Source: Pirellulales bacterium
GTDB taxonomy: Bacteria > Planctomycetota > Planctomycetia > Pirellulales > JAEUIK01
NCBI GenBank assembly: GCA_019636335.1
Contig: JAHBXR010000017.1
Location: 62,001 to 126,000 of the forward strand
Direction: 5' to 3'
Length of the DNA: 64,000 bases
Shown piece after piece: positions 8,139-17,880 of this stretch. Both the position numbers and the translations under genes were made by a program. The notes under the pieces are model-generated. The model was not told the origin of the DNA and made no database searches. It saw only the letters and a program-made list of their open reading frames with translations. The stretch's first letter is position 1. Each line of letters opens with the position of its first letter.

Positions 8139-9452
8139 GTGGCGTACCTGCTCAATGCGGCCTATCTCGCGGCGCTGGTCGTGGTCTTGCCCTGGTTGCT
8201 GGTCGCCGACCTGCTGCGCGGCAAGCGCCGCGGCGGCTGGCGCGCCAAGTTGACCGGTCGCGTGCCGCGACGCACGAATGACCGCTACTGCGTCTGGCTG
8301 CACGCCGTCAGCGTGGGCGAGGTGAACCTGCTCCGCACGCTGGTGGCCGAGCTTGAGGAACGCCAGCCCGATTGGGAATGCGTCATCTCGACGAGCACCG
8401 TCACCGGCTATGAATTGGCCAGGAAGCGTTTCGCCGGGCGACTCGTCTTCTACTGCCCGTTCGATTTCACCTGGGCGGTCCGCGCGGCGATGTCGCGCGT
8501 CCGGCCCAACCTGCTCGTGCTGGCCGAGCTCGAACTATGGCCCAATCTGATCGCCGCGGCCCGCACCCGCGGCGCCCGAGTCGCCGTCATCAACGGGCGG
8601 CTCAGCGCCAAAAGTTTTCGCGGCTACGAGCGCATCGGCTGGCTCGCGGCCCGGCTGCTCCGGGGGGTCGATCTCGTGGCCGCGCAAAACGAGGAGTACG
8701 CTGCGCGCTTTCGCGCGCTCGGGGCGCCGGCCCATCGCGTGCAAGTCACCGGGTCGCTCAAGTACGACGGCGCCCAGACCGACCGCTCGAACACCTCGAC
8801 CCGGGCGCTGGCGGCGCTGGCGGGCATCGCGCCAGAAGACCCCGTCTTCGTGGCCGGCAGCACCCAAGATCCCGAAGAATCGCTGGCGGTCGACGCCTTC
8901 CTGAGTTGCCGACCCCACCATCCAGAGCTGCGGCTGGTGCTGGTCCCCCGTCATGCCGAGCGGTTCGACGAGGTGGCCGAGATGCTGCGCTCGCGAGGCG
9001 TCCCCTTTGTGCGACGTTCGCAACTTGGTCCCCATCACAAGCGGCCATCGCCCGAGGCGCGCGTGCTGCTGGTCGACACGATCGGCGAGCTGGGGGCCTG
9101 GTGGGGGACCGCAACGGTCGGCTTCGTCGGGGGCAGCCTGACGCAGCGCGGCGGCCAGAACATGATCGAGCCGGCCGCCTACGGCGTGGCTACCTGCTTT
9201 GGCCCCAATACGCAGAACTTCCGCGACGTGGTCGAAACGCTGCTGGCGGCCGGGGGAGCCGAGGTCGTCCGGGACGGGCAGGAACTGACCGCTTTCGTCC
9301 GCCGGGCCCTCGATGCCCCGGAAGAGGCCGCGGCCTTGGGGCGGCGAGCCAGGCAACTCGTGGCCCAGCAATTGGGGGCCACCACGCGCACCATCGATCT
9401 GCTGCTTTCCCTCACGGAAACGGCAGGGGCCAGGGAACGCCGCGCGGCGTGA
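8139..9452 (+). CDS. waaA: 3-deoxy-D-manno-octulosonic acid (Kdo) transferase
   Basis: A 437-residue WaaA/KdtA-type glycosyltransferase that adds Kdo to lipid A precursors at the cytoplasmic face of the inner membrane. It has an N-terminal membrane anchor (about residues 5-25), the conserved HAVSVGEVNLL containing the likely catalytic Glu, AELELWPNLI, SLKYDG, and the C-terminal donor-binding FVGGSL…GGQNMIEPAAYG. GTG 8139 is chosen as start because AGGAGT (8125-8130) lies at ideal spacing, although the frame is open further upstream into secA. It starts 49 bases after the secA stop and is probably co-transcribed. Its presence implies that this organism makes lipopolysaccharide. Confidence 0.93.
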   Translation: MAYLLNAAYLAALVVVLPWLLVADLLRGKRRGGWRAKLTGRVPRRTNDRYCVWLHAVSVGEVNLLRTLVAELEERQPDWECVISTSTVTGYELARKRFAGRLVFYCPFDFTWAVRAAMSRVRPNLLVLAELELWPNLIAAARTRGARVAVINGRLSAKSFRGYERIGWLAARLLRGVDLVAAQNEEYAARFRALGAPAHRVQVTGSLKYDGAQTDRSNTSTRALAALAGIAPEDPVFVAGSTQDPEESLAVDAFLSCRPHHPELRLVLVPRHAERFDEVAEMLRSRGVPFVRRSQLGPHHKRPSPEARVLLVDTIGELGAWWGTATVGFVGGSLTQRGGQNMIEPAAYGVATCFGPNTQNFRDVVETLLAAGGAEVVRDGQELTAFVRRALDAPEEAAALGRRARQLVAQQLGATTRTIDLLLSLTETAGARERRAA

Positions 9453-9781
9453 ATGGGCCGTCTGCTCAGTCGCATCCGGACATTCGTTCGCAACAAGGCA
9501 CGTCGCCTCTTGTGGAGAAACACCCCTCTCGGCCACGCCAGCCGGCCCCATCGCCCCACCAATTCGCCCTTTTCAGCTACTCGGCCGCGAAATTGGGGCT
9601 GGTGATCGGCTACCCCAAGGCGTTATACTGGGCGGCCTTCAATCGAACAGCTTGTCCCTGCGCCCCTGCCGGCGAGAGTGGGACAGATCGGCCGAGCCGC
9701 CGCGGCCTCCTCTGCAACACGCACCAGGATATGGCCCGGCCCGCCGGCAGACCACTTTTTTATCTCGAGGAGTTTTTTCGG
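9453..9781 (+). other. Intergenic region ahead of rpmG
   Basis: These 329 bases hold no supported gene and no tRNA. A TATACT box (9624-9629) could be the -10 element of the rpmG promoter, but a matching -35 box is not convincing. Just before rpmG is a strong Shine-Dalgarno GAGGAG (9767-9772). Confidence 0.4.
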
Positions 9782-9946
9782 ATGGCCAAGTCGAAGAAGA
9801 AGGTCGAGACCGTGTTCCTCGTCTGCGAGGAGACCGGCGACTACAACTACACGCTCCGTCGCAAGACGGGGGGCGAGAAGCTCAAGCTTAGCAAGTACTC
9901 GCCCCGTCTCCGCAAGCACACGATGCACGTCGAGAAGAAGAAGTAA
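9782..9946 (+). CDS. rpmG: 50S ribosomal protein L33
   Basis: A 54-residue basic protein beginning MAKSKKKVETVFLVCEETGD and ending in RLRKHTMHVEKKK. It has the length and layout of bacterial L33 (TGDYNYTLRRKT, LKLSKYSPRLRKH). Only one Cys is present, so it is the zinc-independent (C-minus) form. L33 sits in the large subunit near the E site. ATG 9782 is fixed by the GAGGAG Shine-Dalgarno at 9767-9772. The frame is open far upstream, which could mislead automated start calling. Confidence 0.95.
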   Translation: MAKSKKKVETVFLVCEETGDYNYTLRRKTGGEKLKLSKYSPRLRKHTMHVEKKK

Positions 9947-10189
9947 CGCTCCCCGCGTTCCTTTCGCCCACGAGCGCCCATCGAGTCGGCCGCGTGTCGT
10001 GCGGCGGCACAGCCTCAACGGGGCTGGACCCGTTCACTCCGGCGTCTGGTCCGTCCTTGTTATGCGACGGGTTTCTTCATAATTCGTCTGTCTCGTTGTG
10101 CGGCGCTGGCGAGACCGTCTACCATAATCTGCGCGCCGTCGCAGGTAGTTGCGTAGATCGGCGCGCCCCCTTAGTAGCGGAGCCGAACC

Positions 10190-11632
10190 ATGCGACGACG
10201 CGAGTTCTTGCAGGCAGCCGCGGCGACTACCCTCTCCGGTTCGTTCGCCGCGCGTGCCCTCGGCGCGACCCAAACTCACGCCGATGAGGCCTGCTGTGGG
10301 CCCGGCTTCGCTTCGCCCGCCGAAGCGATCCAAGCGCCGCGCGAAGAGCTGCTCTACACCGTGGCCCTCTATGCCGGCACGCCGGTCAAGAAGCCCGACT
10401 ACCTGGCCACGATCGACGTCGATCCGAAATCGCCTACGTACTCGCAAGTGATTCACCGCCTGCCGATGCCCTACGTCGGCGACGAGCTGCATCACTTCGG
10501 CTGGAACACGTGCAGCAGTTGCCACGGCGACGGCGAGAAACACCGCCGTTACTTGATCGTGCCGGGCAACGCCTCGAGCCGCATTCATATCGTCGACACG
10601 CACGATTCCCGCGCGCCGAAGCTGGTCAAGGTGCTCGATCCCGACGTGGTGAAGAAGCAGGTGAATCTCAGCGCGCCCCACACGGTCCACTGCCTGGCCG
10701 ACGGGCAGGTGATGATCTCGATGCTGGGGGATGCCGCCGGCAACGGCCCCGGCGGCTTTCTGCTGCTCGACGACAAGTTCGACGTGGCCGGCCGCTGGGA
10801 ACGCGATCTAGGCGGCATGAAGTTCAACTACGACTTCTGGTACCAGCCCCGCCACAACGTGATGGTCTCGAGCGAATGGGCCGCGCCCAAGACCTATCAA
10901 ACCGGCTTCAGTCCGAAAGAGGTCGAGGCGGGCAAGTTCGGCCAGCAGATTCACTTCTGGGATTGGCAGGCACGCAAGATCGCGCAGACGGTCGATCTCG
11001 GCGGCACGGGGCTCATCCCGCTCGAGGTACGCTTCCACCACGATCCCGCCAGCACGCACGGCTTCGTCGGCGCCGCGCTGTCGAGCACGATGTGGCACTG
11101 GCACAAGCCGGGAGACCAGTGGCAGGTCGAGAAGGTGATCGAGGTCGAAAGCGCCACGCCGCCGGGGAGTGACGCTCCCATCCCGGGACTCATCACCGAT
11201 CTGCTTCTTTCGATGGACGACCGCTATCTCTACTTCTCGAACTGGCTACACGGCGATATCCGCCAGTACGACATCACTGACCCGGCGAAGCCGAAGCTCG
11301 TGGGGCAGTTGTGGTGCGGCGGCCTGCTGGGCAAGAACCCCGAGTTCCGCGGCCGCAAGTTGATCGGCGGTCCGCAGATGCTGCAGTTGAGCCTCGACGG
11401 CCGTCGGCTCTACGTGACCAACTCCCTCTACAGCGTGTGGGACAACCAGTTCTATCCCGACATGGCCCAGGCGGGCTCGGTGCTCTTGCAGGTTGATTGC
11501 GACACGGAGAAGGGGGGCCTCACGTTGAACGAGGATTTCCTCGTCGACTTCGGCCTCGAACCGCAAGGCGCGGCCCGCGCCCACGAAATGCGCTACCCCG
11601 GCGGCGACTGCACGTCGGATATCTTCGTGTAG
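10190..11632 (+). CDS. SBP56 selenium-binding protein / methanethiol oxidase homologue with Tat signal
   Basis: The 480-residue product opens with a twin-arginine-type signal ([19 protein letters not shown]), implying folded export to the periplasm. The rest matches the SELENBP1/MtoX family along its length: [62 protein letters not shown] [23 protein letters not shown], and the terminal [13 protein letters not shown]. Bacterial and human family members oxidise methanethiol to formaldehyde, H2S and H2O2, and bacterial MtoX is a copper-dependent periplasmic enzyme. A CATAAT box 62 bases upstream (10123-10128) may be the -10 element. It converges on a DUF1571 gene with only 20 bases between stops. 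Confidence 0.93.
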   Translation: MRRREFLQAAAATTLSGSFAARALGATQTHADEACCGPGFASPAEAIQAPREELLYTVALYAGTPVKKPDYLATIDVDPKSPTYSQVIHRLPMPYVGDELHHFGWNTCSSCHGDGEKHRRYLIVPGNASSRIHIVDTHDSRAPKLVKVLDPDVVKKQVNLSAPHTVHCLADGQVMISMLGDAAGNGPGGFLLLDDKFDVAGRWERDLGGMKFNYDFWYQPRHNVMVSSEWAAPKTYQTGFSPKEVEAGKFGQQIHFWDWQARKIAQTVDLGGTGLIPLEVRFHHDPASTHGFVGAALSSTMWHWHKPGDQWQVEKVIEVESATPPGSDAPIPGLITDLLLSMDDRYLYFSNWLHGDIRQYDITDPAKPKLVGQLWCGGLLGKNPEFRGRKLIGGPQMLQLSLDGRRLYVTNSLYSVWDNQFYPDMAQAGSVLLQVDCDTEKGGLTLNEDFLVDFGLEPQGAARAHEMRYPGGDCTSDIFV

Positions 11633-11652
11633 TCGATGGTATTGTTGTCCAC

Positions 11653-12558
11653 CTACTCGGCTGCCAATTCGCCGCTCGAGACCTTATCCGGCTCGGGGAA
11701 GAAGTAGGCCGGGTTGCGGATGTCGAAGTCCCGGTCTTCGAGCGGCCGATCGAACTGGTAGTTCAGATACGTGTACTCTTCGAGCAGGATCGGCTTGTCG
11801 CCCGCCTTCTGCGGCCAGCTATACGATTCGTACCGCACCGGCACGTGCCACTGGCTGTCGATGTAGACCCGCGCGTGATGGAAGCGAAATTGCTTGCGCG
11901 GCGTGGGATGCGTCACCGCGATGCATATGCAGGGACGCTCGTCGATCTTGGCGTTGCGGTCGATCTTCACGTCACACTCGCCGTAGCGGGCATCGCTCTT
12001 GGCGATGGTGACCAGGCGCTCGATCAAGTTGAGCATGCCCGCCTCGGTGAGCGGGTAGCGGCTTTCTTGCAGCGCCCGGCGTCCGTCGGGATAGAGCGAG
12101 GCCGTGCCCATCATCTTGTAGCGATCCGAGTGGGCCCACATCATGCCGTTGTTCTGTCCCTCGACGAAGATCACCTCTTGCAGCGGCTTACCCTTGGCGC
12201 CGGGAAAGCTCACATACACGCTGAATGGCTCGTGGCGGACCTTCATCTCGAGGCGCTCGTATCGTCCGAGCTCGCCGTTGAGACGCTCGCGTTTGACGAG
12301 CGTGCAACTGTAGCCGGGCACCTGGCGAAATGCCTCGGCGGCCTCGGTACCCCAGCGGATCAAGGGCCGCAGCGGATGCTCCCCCGGCTTGGGCGCCAGC
12401 TCGCCCGGCGCCGTGCCGATGGGCTTGGCGAGCTTCAGCGGCGACGGTGTCGAGACTTTCTTCGCCGGCGGCGACTGCGCCTGCGCTGCTGGCACGAACG
12501 ACACGAAAAGCAAGGCGACCGCGGACAGCATCTCGAGCGTACGAACGTGGCACAGCAC
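11653..12558 (-). CDS. DUF1571 family secreted protein
   Basis: A 301-residue protein with a signal peptide (LSAVALLFVSFVPAAQAQ). The body matches the DUF1571 family seen mainly in planctomycetes: YSCTLVKRERLNGELG…VRHEPFSVYVSF near residues 80-115, HHARVYIDSQWHVPVRYESYSWP near 225-250, and EEYTYLNYQFDRPLEDRDFD near the end. The beta-rich pattern recalls LolA-like lipoprotein-carrier folds, but the function is unknown. GTG 12558 is preferred as the start because GAGGAG sits nine bases upstream (12568-12573 on the plus strand). An internal ATG at 12531 would still retain the signal peptide. Confidence 0.85.
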   Translation of the reverse strand: MLCHVRTLEMLSAVALLFVSFVPAAQAQSPPAKKVSTPSPLKLAKPIGTAPGELAPKPGEHPLRPLIRWGTEAAEAFRQVPGYSCTLVKRERLNGELGRYERLEMKVRHEPFSVYVSFPGAKGKPLQEVIFVEGQNNGMMWAHSDRYKMMGTASLYPDGRRALQESRYPLTEAGMLNLIERLVTIAKSDARYGECDVKIDRNAKIDERPCICIAVTHPTPRKQFRFHHARVYIDSQWHVPVRYESYSWPQKAGDKPILLEEYTYLNYQFDRPLEDRDFDIRNPAYFFPEPDKVSSGELAAE

Positions 12559-12865
12559 TGCTAGCGACTCCTCGGTGGCGAGGCATGGTGATCGACGGCG
12601 CGGCGCTCTTCGGCAAATTATTCACCGGAAGGCGCGCTAGGCAAATCTAGCTCACAGATCCGCGCGCCGACGCCCCGCGCGACTCCTGGGCGCGCACCGT
12701 CCAATCGGAATCTTCATCACAGGCGCAGCATTTCCATCGGCGCGCGGCTTTGCCTCTCGCCACTGTGTGGCGGCAAATACCGGCATACGAAGCAAACTTC
12801 TCGCAGAATGCGCAGCTTGCCAGCGGAATGAAGATCGCGTGAAACGGCCAATCGCCGCCTTCGCT
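12559..12865. other. Intergenic region between the DUF1571 gene and the lyase gene
   Basis: These 307 bases hold no supported gene. A small perfect inverted repeat, CGCCAC (12758-12763) and GTGGCG (12767-12772) with a TGT loop, lies about 95 bases past the stop of the minus-strand lyase gene. It could be part of a terminator or processing site, although no T-run follows. The DUF1571 promoter must lie here, but I cannot place it. Confidence 0.3.
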
Positions 12866-14296
<1,431 letters not shown>

Positions 14297-14309
14297 CGAA
14301 AGACCTCAC

Positions 14310-15896
14310 TTATTCCGCGGGGGGTGTATTGAGCCGTCCGAAGATCGGCTTATTGGCGTGATAGAACTTCTGGAACTCGCGAAAGACTCGTTCATACAAA
14401 TCGCGCCGGCGGGCGTCCGGCCGATACGTGTGGCCCAAAGCCACGCGCTGCGACAGTTCCTCGACGCGCAGTTTGCCCAGGGCCACGAAGGCCGACAAGG
14501 CCGCCCCGCGGGCGATCGATTGATTCGGCTCCGCTACCTGCACGATCGGGCGATCGAGCACGTCGGCGAGAATCTGGCACCACAGCGCCGATTGCGCGCC
14601 GCCGCCGATAAAGCGCAGTTGCGGCTGACGTTTCCCGATGAAGCGTTCGACCGCCTCGAGCGCCCAACGCAGATTGTAGGCGATTCCCTCGAGCACGGCA
14701 CGGGCCGCCTGGGCCCGGGTGGTCCGCAGCGACCAGTTCATAAAACCGCCTCGTGCCGTGCTATCGCTCGTGGGGGGCCCACTTCCACCGAGCCACGGCA
14801 GAAAGACGAGCCCCTCGCAGCCCGGCGGCGCGCTGCTCGCCAGCCGCTCGAACTCGGCATAGCGATCGCCCCCCACGGCGGTGAAATGGTCGGCAAACCA
14901 CTCCTTGACGAATAGCTCGACGCACTTGCCGGCCGCCAGCACCTCGCAAACGACCATGTTCTTGCCCTTCAAGGCCGAGGGCATCGTGGCGATATAGCGG
15001 AACAAGTCGGTCCGCTTGAAGGGCACATGACAGGTAATCCACGACGACGTGCCGATGCAGACGTGTACCTCACCATCGGCCACGGCGCCCGAACCCAACG
15101 CCGCGGCATGCGTGTCGCACATGCCCATCACCACCTGCGTCTGCGGCGAAAGGCCCCAGTCTTGCGCCACCGCGGGCAGCACCGTGCCCAGGATCGTATC
15201 GACGGGCAACAGCTCGGGCAGCTTCGCGCGATCGAGCCCCGCGGCTTTGATCAGCGAGTCGGCGTAGACGATACCCGGATTGCGGCGGTTGTCGGTCAGC
15301 AGGTAAGGAAAAATCGTGGCATGCGAGGCCGCCGTGCGACCCGTAAGCCGCAGGTTGATGTAATCCATCGGCTCGAGGAGCGCCTCCGCCTGGCGATACA
15401 CGTCGGGACACTCGTGCTTGATGAACAACAGATGCGCGAGCACGTCGTTGCCCGAGTGGGTGGGCACGCCGCCGGTGTTGCGAATCCAGCGCACGAGCGT
15501 GGGCAGGCTGTACCCGCTGATCTTCACGAGCCCATCGGTCATCGCCTTGGTGTAGGGAGCGCCCCGGCCATCCATCCAGTGAACGGCCCGCATCAGCGCG
15601 CGGCCCTCGGCATCGACGGGGGTCGTCACCGACCACTGACTGGTGCAGGCGACGGCGATGATGCGTTCGCGCGGAACGAGCTGACGTGCCAGGATCTCGC
15701 GTGCGGCATCCGAGATCGTGGACCACCACTCCTCGGGATCCTGCTCGACGCCGCGTTCGCCGACGAGATACGTGGTGGTCGAACGGCGGGTGCTGGCCAG
15801 AATCTCACCGCGCTCCGAGACGAGCGCCACCTTGGGGCCACCACTCCCCAGGTCCAGGGCCAGGACATAACTCGTTTCGTGATCGTTCCGCGTCAT
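14310..15896 (-). CDS. FGGY-family carbohydrate kinase (xylulokinase-like)
   Basis: A 528-residue ATP-dependent sugar or polyol kinase of the actin-like fold. The N-terminal phosphate loop LALDLGSGGPKVALV (about 11-25), the catalytic-Asp region MGMCDTHAAALGSGA (about 258-272) and the C-terminal FGGY signature FIGGGAQSALWCQILADVLDRP (about 425-446) are all present. Length is usual for xylulokinase or ribulokinase, but the specific substrate cannot be read from sequence. It is the first gene of a two-gene operon with the S1P-lyase-like enzyme. A promoter and inverted repeat sit immediately upstream, giving a short leader with GAGAAG as Shine-Dalgarno. The pairing suggests that the kinase makes the phosphorylated substrate cleaved by the lyase. 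Confidence 0.9.
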   Translation of the reverse strand: MTRNDHETSYVLALDLGSGGPKVALVSERGEILASTRRSTTTYLVGERGVEQDPEEWWSTISDAAREILARQLVPRERIIAVACTSQWSVTTPVDAEGRALMRAVHWMDGRGAPYTKAMTDGLVKISGYSLPTLVRWIRNTGGVPTHSGNDVLAHLLFIKHECPDVYRQAEALLEPMDYINLRLTGRTAASHATIFPYLLTDNRRNPGIVYADSLIKAAGLDRAKLPELLPVDTILGTVLPAVAQDWGLSPQTQVVMGMCDTHAAALGSGAVADGEVHVCIGTSSWITCHVPFKRTDLFRYIATMPSALKGKNMVVCEVLAAGKCVELFVKEWFADHFTAVGGDRYAEFERLASSAPPGCEGLVFLPWLGGSGPPTSDSTARGGFMNWSLRTTRAQAARAVLEGIAYNLRWALEAVERFIGKRQPQLRFIGGGAQSALWCQILADVLDRPIVQVAEPNQSIARGAALSAFVALGKLRVEELSQRVALGHTYRPDARRRDLYERVFREFQKFYHANKPIFGRLNTPPAE

Positions 15897-15898
15897 GT

Positions 15899-15948
15899 CG
15901 TGGCTTCTCGTGAGCCACGATGTTAGGCGGGCGAGAGTGAGTAGTCAA
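15899..15948 (-). promoter_or_regulatory. Promoter and operator-like repeat of the FGGY kinase-lyase operon
   Basis: On the minus strand: TTGACT (15948 to 15943), a 17-base spacer, then TAACAT (15925 to 15920). Directly downstream is a perfect inverted repeat, CGTGGCT and AGCCACG with 7 bases between (15899-15919), ending two bases before the start codon. The predicted transcription start falls inside this repeat, so it is more likely a DNA operator than an mRNA hairpin. Inferred: repression by a sugar-responsive regulator encoded elsewhere. Confidence 0.55.
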
Positions 15949-15972
15949 ATCAGGATTCGCATTAGAAACAGC

Positions 15973-16003
15973 AAGTGGCACAGGCTGCCAACCTGTGCCA
16001 CTT
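15973..16003. repeat. Perfect 12-bp inverted repeat (intergenic hairpin)
   Basis: Arms AAGTGGCACAGG (15973-15984) and CCTGTGCCACTT (15992-16003) surround a 7-base loop. It lies between the FGGY-kinase promoter and the thioredoxin-protease stop. GTGGCACAGG palindromes are, to my recollection, common between genes in Pirellulales; here a single copy is seen. It could act as a bidirectional terminator or be a REP-like element. Confidence 0.75.
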
Positions 16004-16026
16004 TGTCTGAATGGCAGCTCATGTAG

Positions 16027-16097
16027 GTCAGGTACGCCGTACCTGACAGTCTTTCGAGTTCGCCACGTCGAACCGTGTCAGGTACGGGGTACCTGAC
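16027..16097. repeat. Two tandem identical 9-bp-stem hairpins 50 bases apart
   Basis: GTCAGGTAC and GTACCTGAC form a perfect stem at 16027-16047 (loop GCC), and the identical stem recurs at 16077-16097 (loop GGG). The two start exactly 50 bases apart. A degenerate third half (GTCAGG at 16123, CCTGAC at 16181) follows. With the neighbouring 12-bp hairpin, this 310-base gap (15897-16206) is almost entirely structured and codes for nothing. Confidence 0.75.
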
Positions 16098-16206
16098 CTT
16101 CTATGAAGGTCTATCGCTCAATGTCAGGCACGGGACAGGTGGCTCTCCCCAAAAAGCGAACCAGAAGACTCTACCCTCAACCTGACATTCATCGATAGAT
16201 CGACTA

Positions 16207-17880
16207 CTACCTCTGCGTCACGACGCCGCTCGGGCGGAGCGGGCGGAAGCCACCGTTCTGCGACGACGTCGACGTGAGATGCCGCGCGTCTTGCACCTGG
16301 CGTTCGGCGGCCAGTTGCTGCAGGAAGGCGGGCGAGGCGTGATCGAGCACGATGATCTCGCTCTTGGCGCGAGGATCGGCCAGCGGACGCACGACGCAGA
16401 TGACTTCGGCGCCCCCGGAATGCTTGTTGATCGCTTCGAGCGCGGCACGTTCCTGGGGCGACAGCCTGGCCAGCGTGGCCGCGTCGGGCTGCGTCCCCGC
16501 CACGTCACGCAAGACCGCCACGCCCGCCGCCGGACCAGGATGATGGCTCGCCGGTAGCATCGCGGCGGGCACGTATTGTCCCGAGGGAGCCGAAGCGTCG
16601 GGCGGCGTGGCGGCAATCGCCGTCGGCTCGGGCGCGGGCATGTGGCCAGGCATCGCTGGCGGGGTCACCGGCATCCAACCTTCGGCACTGGGGGGTTCGA
16701 TCGTGGCAGGCGCCGCGTTTGCTACAAGACCGGCCGCGGACGCACCGGGCGCCGCTTGATACACGTAGCCCAGTTGCTGTTCGTCGAGCAACTTCTGGAT
16801 CGCTTCGAGTCCGCGGAACAATCCCTGGTTGTCCGTGGGGTCGGCCGCGTTGCAGACGCCGATCGTGTAGCCTTCGGCGCTGAAGAGCCCCCCGCCGCTG
16901 CGACCTTCGACCGGCTGGCCCGCGACCTGAATGTTTTGCGGACCGAGGAATTTGTTGAGCGAGTCGATCTTGCTCTGCTGCACGGTCGGATCGGCGCCGC
17001 CATTGCAGCCGATGCTGGTCACCGGTTGGCCGGGTTGCAGTGCGTAATGGGCGGGGGCGATACGAGCGGGCACGACGGGCACGCCCGGACGAATGGCCAG
17101 GATGCCCAGGTCCGTCTTATCGTCGAAATAGATCAGCTCGCCGGGAACGCCCTGCGGGGCGCCTGGTCCGAAGAGATCGACGGTGATCTTTCCCTGCCCT
17201 TTCGAATCGCGAAAGATATGACCGCACGTCAGCACGAGCGCCTCGCCTTCGCGGGCGTCGATGATCGTGCCGCTGCCCCCCGACTGGCCGTCGGGATCTT
17301 GTACCTTGATGCGGACGCTCGCGGCCATGATCGCTTCCGGGGTCGTGGCGCGATCGGCGGCCCTGTGGTTGTTCGAAGGCATGGCCGGCGTCGATGGTAG
17401 CATCTGCGGCGCTGCCGGCGCCGGAGCAGAGACCGCCGCGGCCAGCGGAGCGTTGCTCGTCGTGGCTGGCATGGTTACCGGGACCAAGGGAGCGACGGGC
17501 GCCGTGACGACCGCCGGAGGAGCATAATCGGGCGATTGACCGCGCGCATGACCACCGGCGCTGTTGGACGGGTAGACTCCCGCCTTGTGCATCATCGATT
17601 GCAGGTGTTCGAGGCTGGTCGAGCCGACCGTGCGATCGACTTCGCGCCCGTCGACCAACAGCACGAAGCAGGGAATGCTTTGCACGTGGTAGAGGGCGGC
17701 GAGCTCGCGTTCGCGATCGATGTTCACCTTGCGGACCGGATAACCCGCCGCGGCGAGTTGGTTGACCGCGGGTTCCATCTGTCGACACGGTCCGCACCAA
17801 TCGGCCGAGAAGTCGACGAGAACCGTGTCGCTGGCCCCCAGCAACGAAAACGCGACGAAGGCCGCCTGAAGCGTGGCCAT
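16207..17880 (-). CDS. Thioredoxin-domain/trypsin-like serine protease fusion
   Basis: A 557-residue protein. Residues about 15-110 are a thioredoxin fold with active site WCGPC (about 28-32) and cis-Pro segment QSIPCF. A Pro/Ala-rich linker (about 110-190) leads to a chymotrypsin-fold protease (about 195-385) with His in LTCGHIF, Asp in DKTDLGIL and Ser in EGRSGGGLF, the order of an HtrA-type triad. The C-terminal ~170 residues are Pro/Ala-rich with a short ordered end. The N-terminus (ATLQAAFVAFSLLGA) is hydrophobic but lacks basic residues, so it is an atypical export signal. The start at 17880 is chosen over 18066 because a strong AAGGAGG precedes it. Likely role: envelope oxidative protein repair or proteolysis. 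Confidence 0.85.
   Translation of the reverse strand: MATLQAAFVAFSLLGASDTVLVDFSADWCGPCRQMEPAVNQLAAAGYPVRKVNIDRERELAALYHVQSIPCFVLLVDGREVDRTVGSTSLEHLQSMMHKAGVYPSNSAGGHARGQSPDYAPPAVVTAPVAPLVPVTMPATTSNAPLAAAVSAPAPAAPQMLPSTPAMPSNNHRAADRATTPEAIMAASVRIKVQDPDGQSGGSGTIIDAREGEALVLTCGHIFRDSKGQGKITVDLFGPGAPQGVPGELIYFDDKTDLGILAIRPGVPVVPARIAPAHYALQPGQPVTSIGCNGGADPTVQQSKIDSLNKFLGPQNIQVAGQPVEGRSGGGLFSAEGYTIGVCNAADPTDNQGLFRGLEAIQKLLDEQQLGYVYQAAPGASAAGLVANAAPATIEPPSAEGWMPVTPPAMPGHMPAPEPTAIAATPPDASAPSGQYVPAAMLPASHHPGPAAGVAVLRDVAGTQPDAATLARLSPQERAALEAINKHSGGAEVICVVRPLADPRAKSEIIVLDHASPAFLQQLAAERQVQDARHLTSTSSQNGGFRPLRPSGVVTQR

Noticed and set aside
16027..16097. Start of a CRISPR array
   Set aside because: Only two full copies of a short palindromic stem, with different loops and one 29-base spacer; no cas genes nearby.
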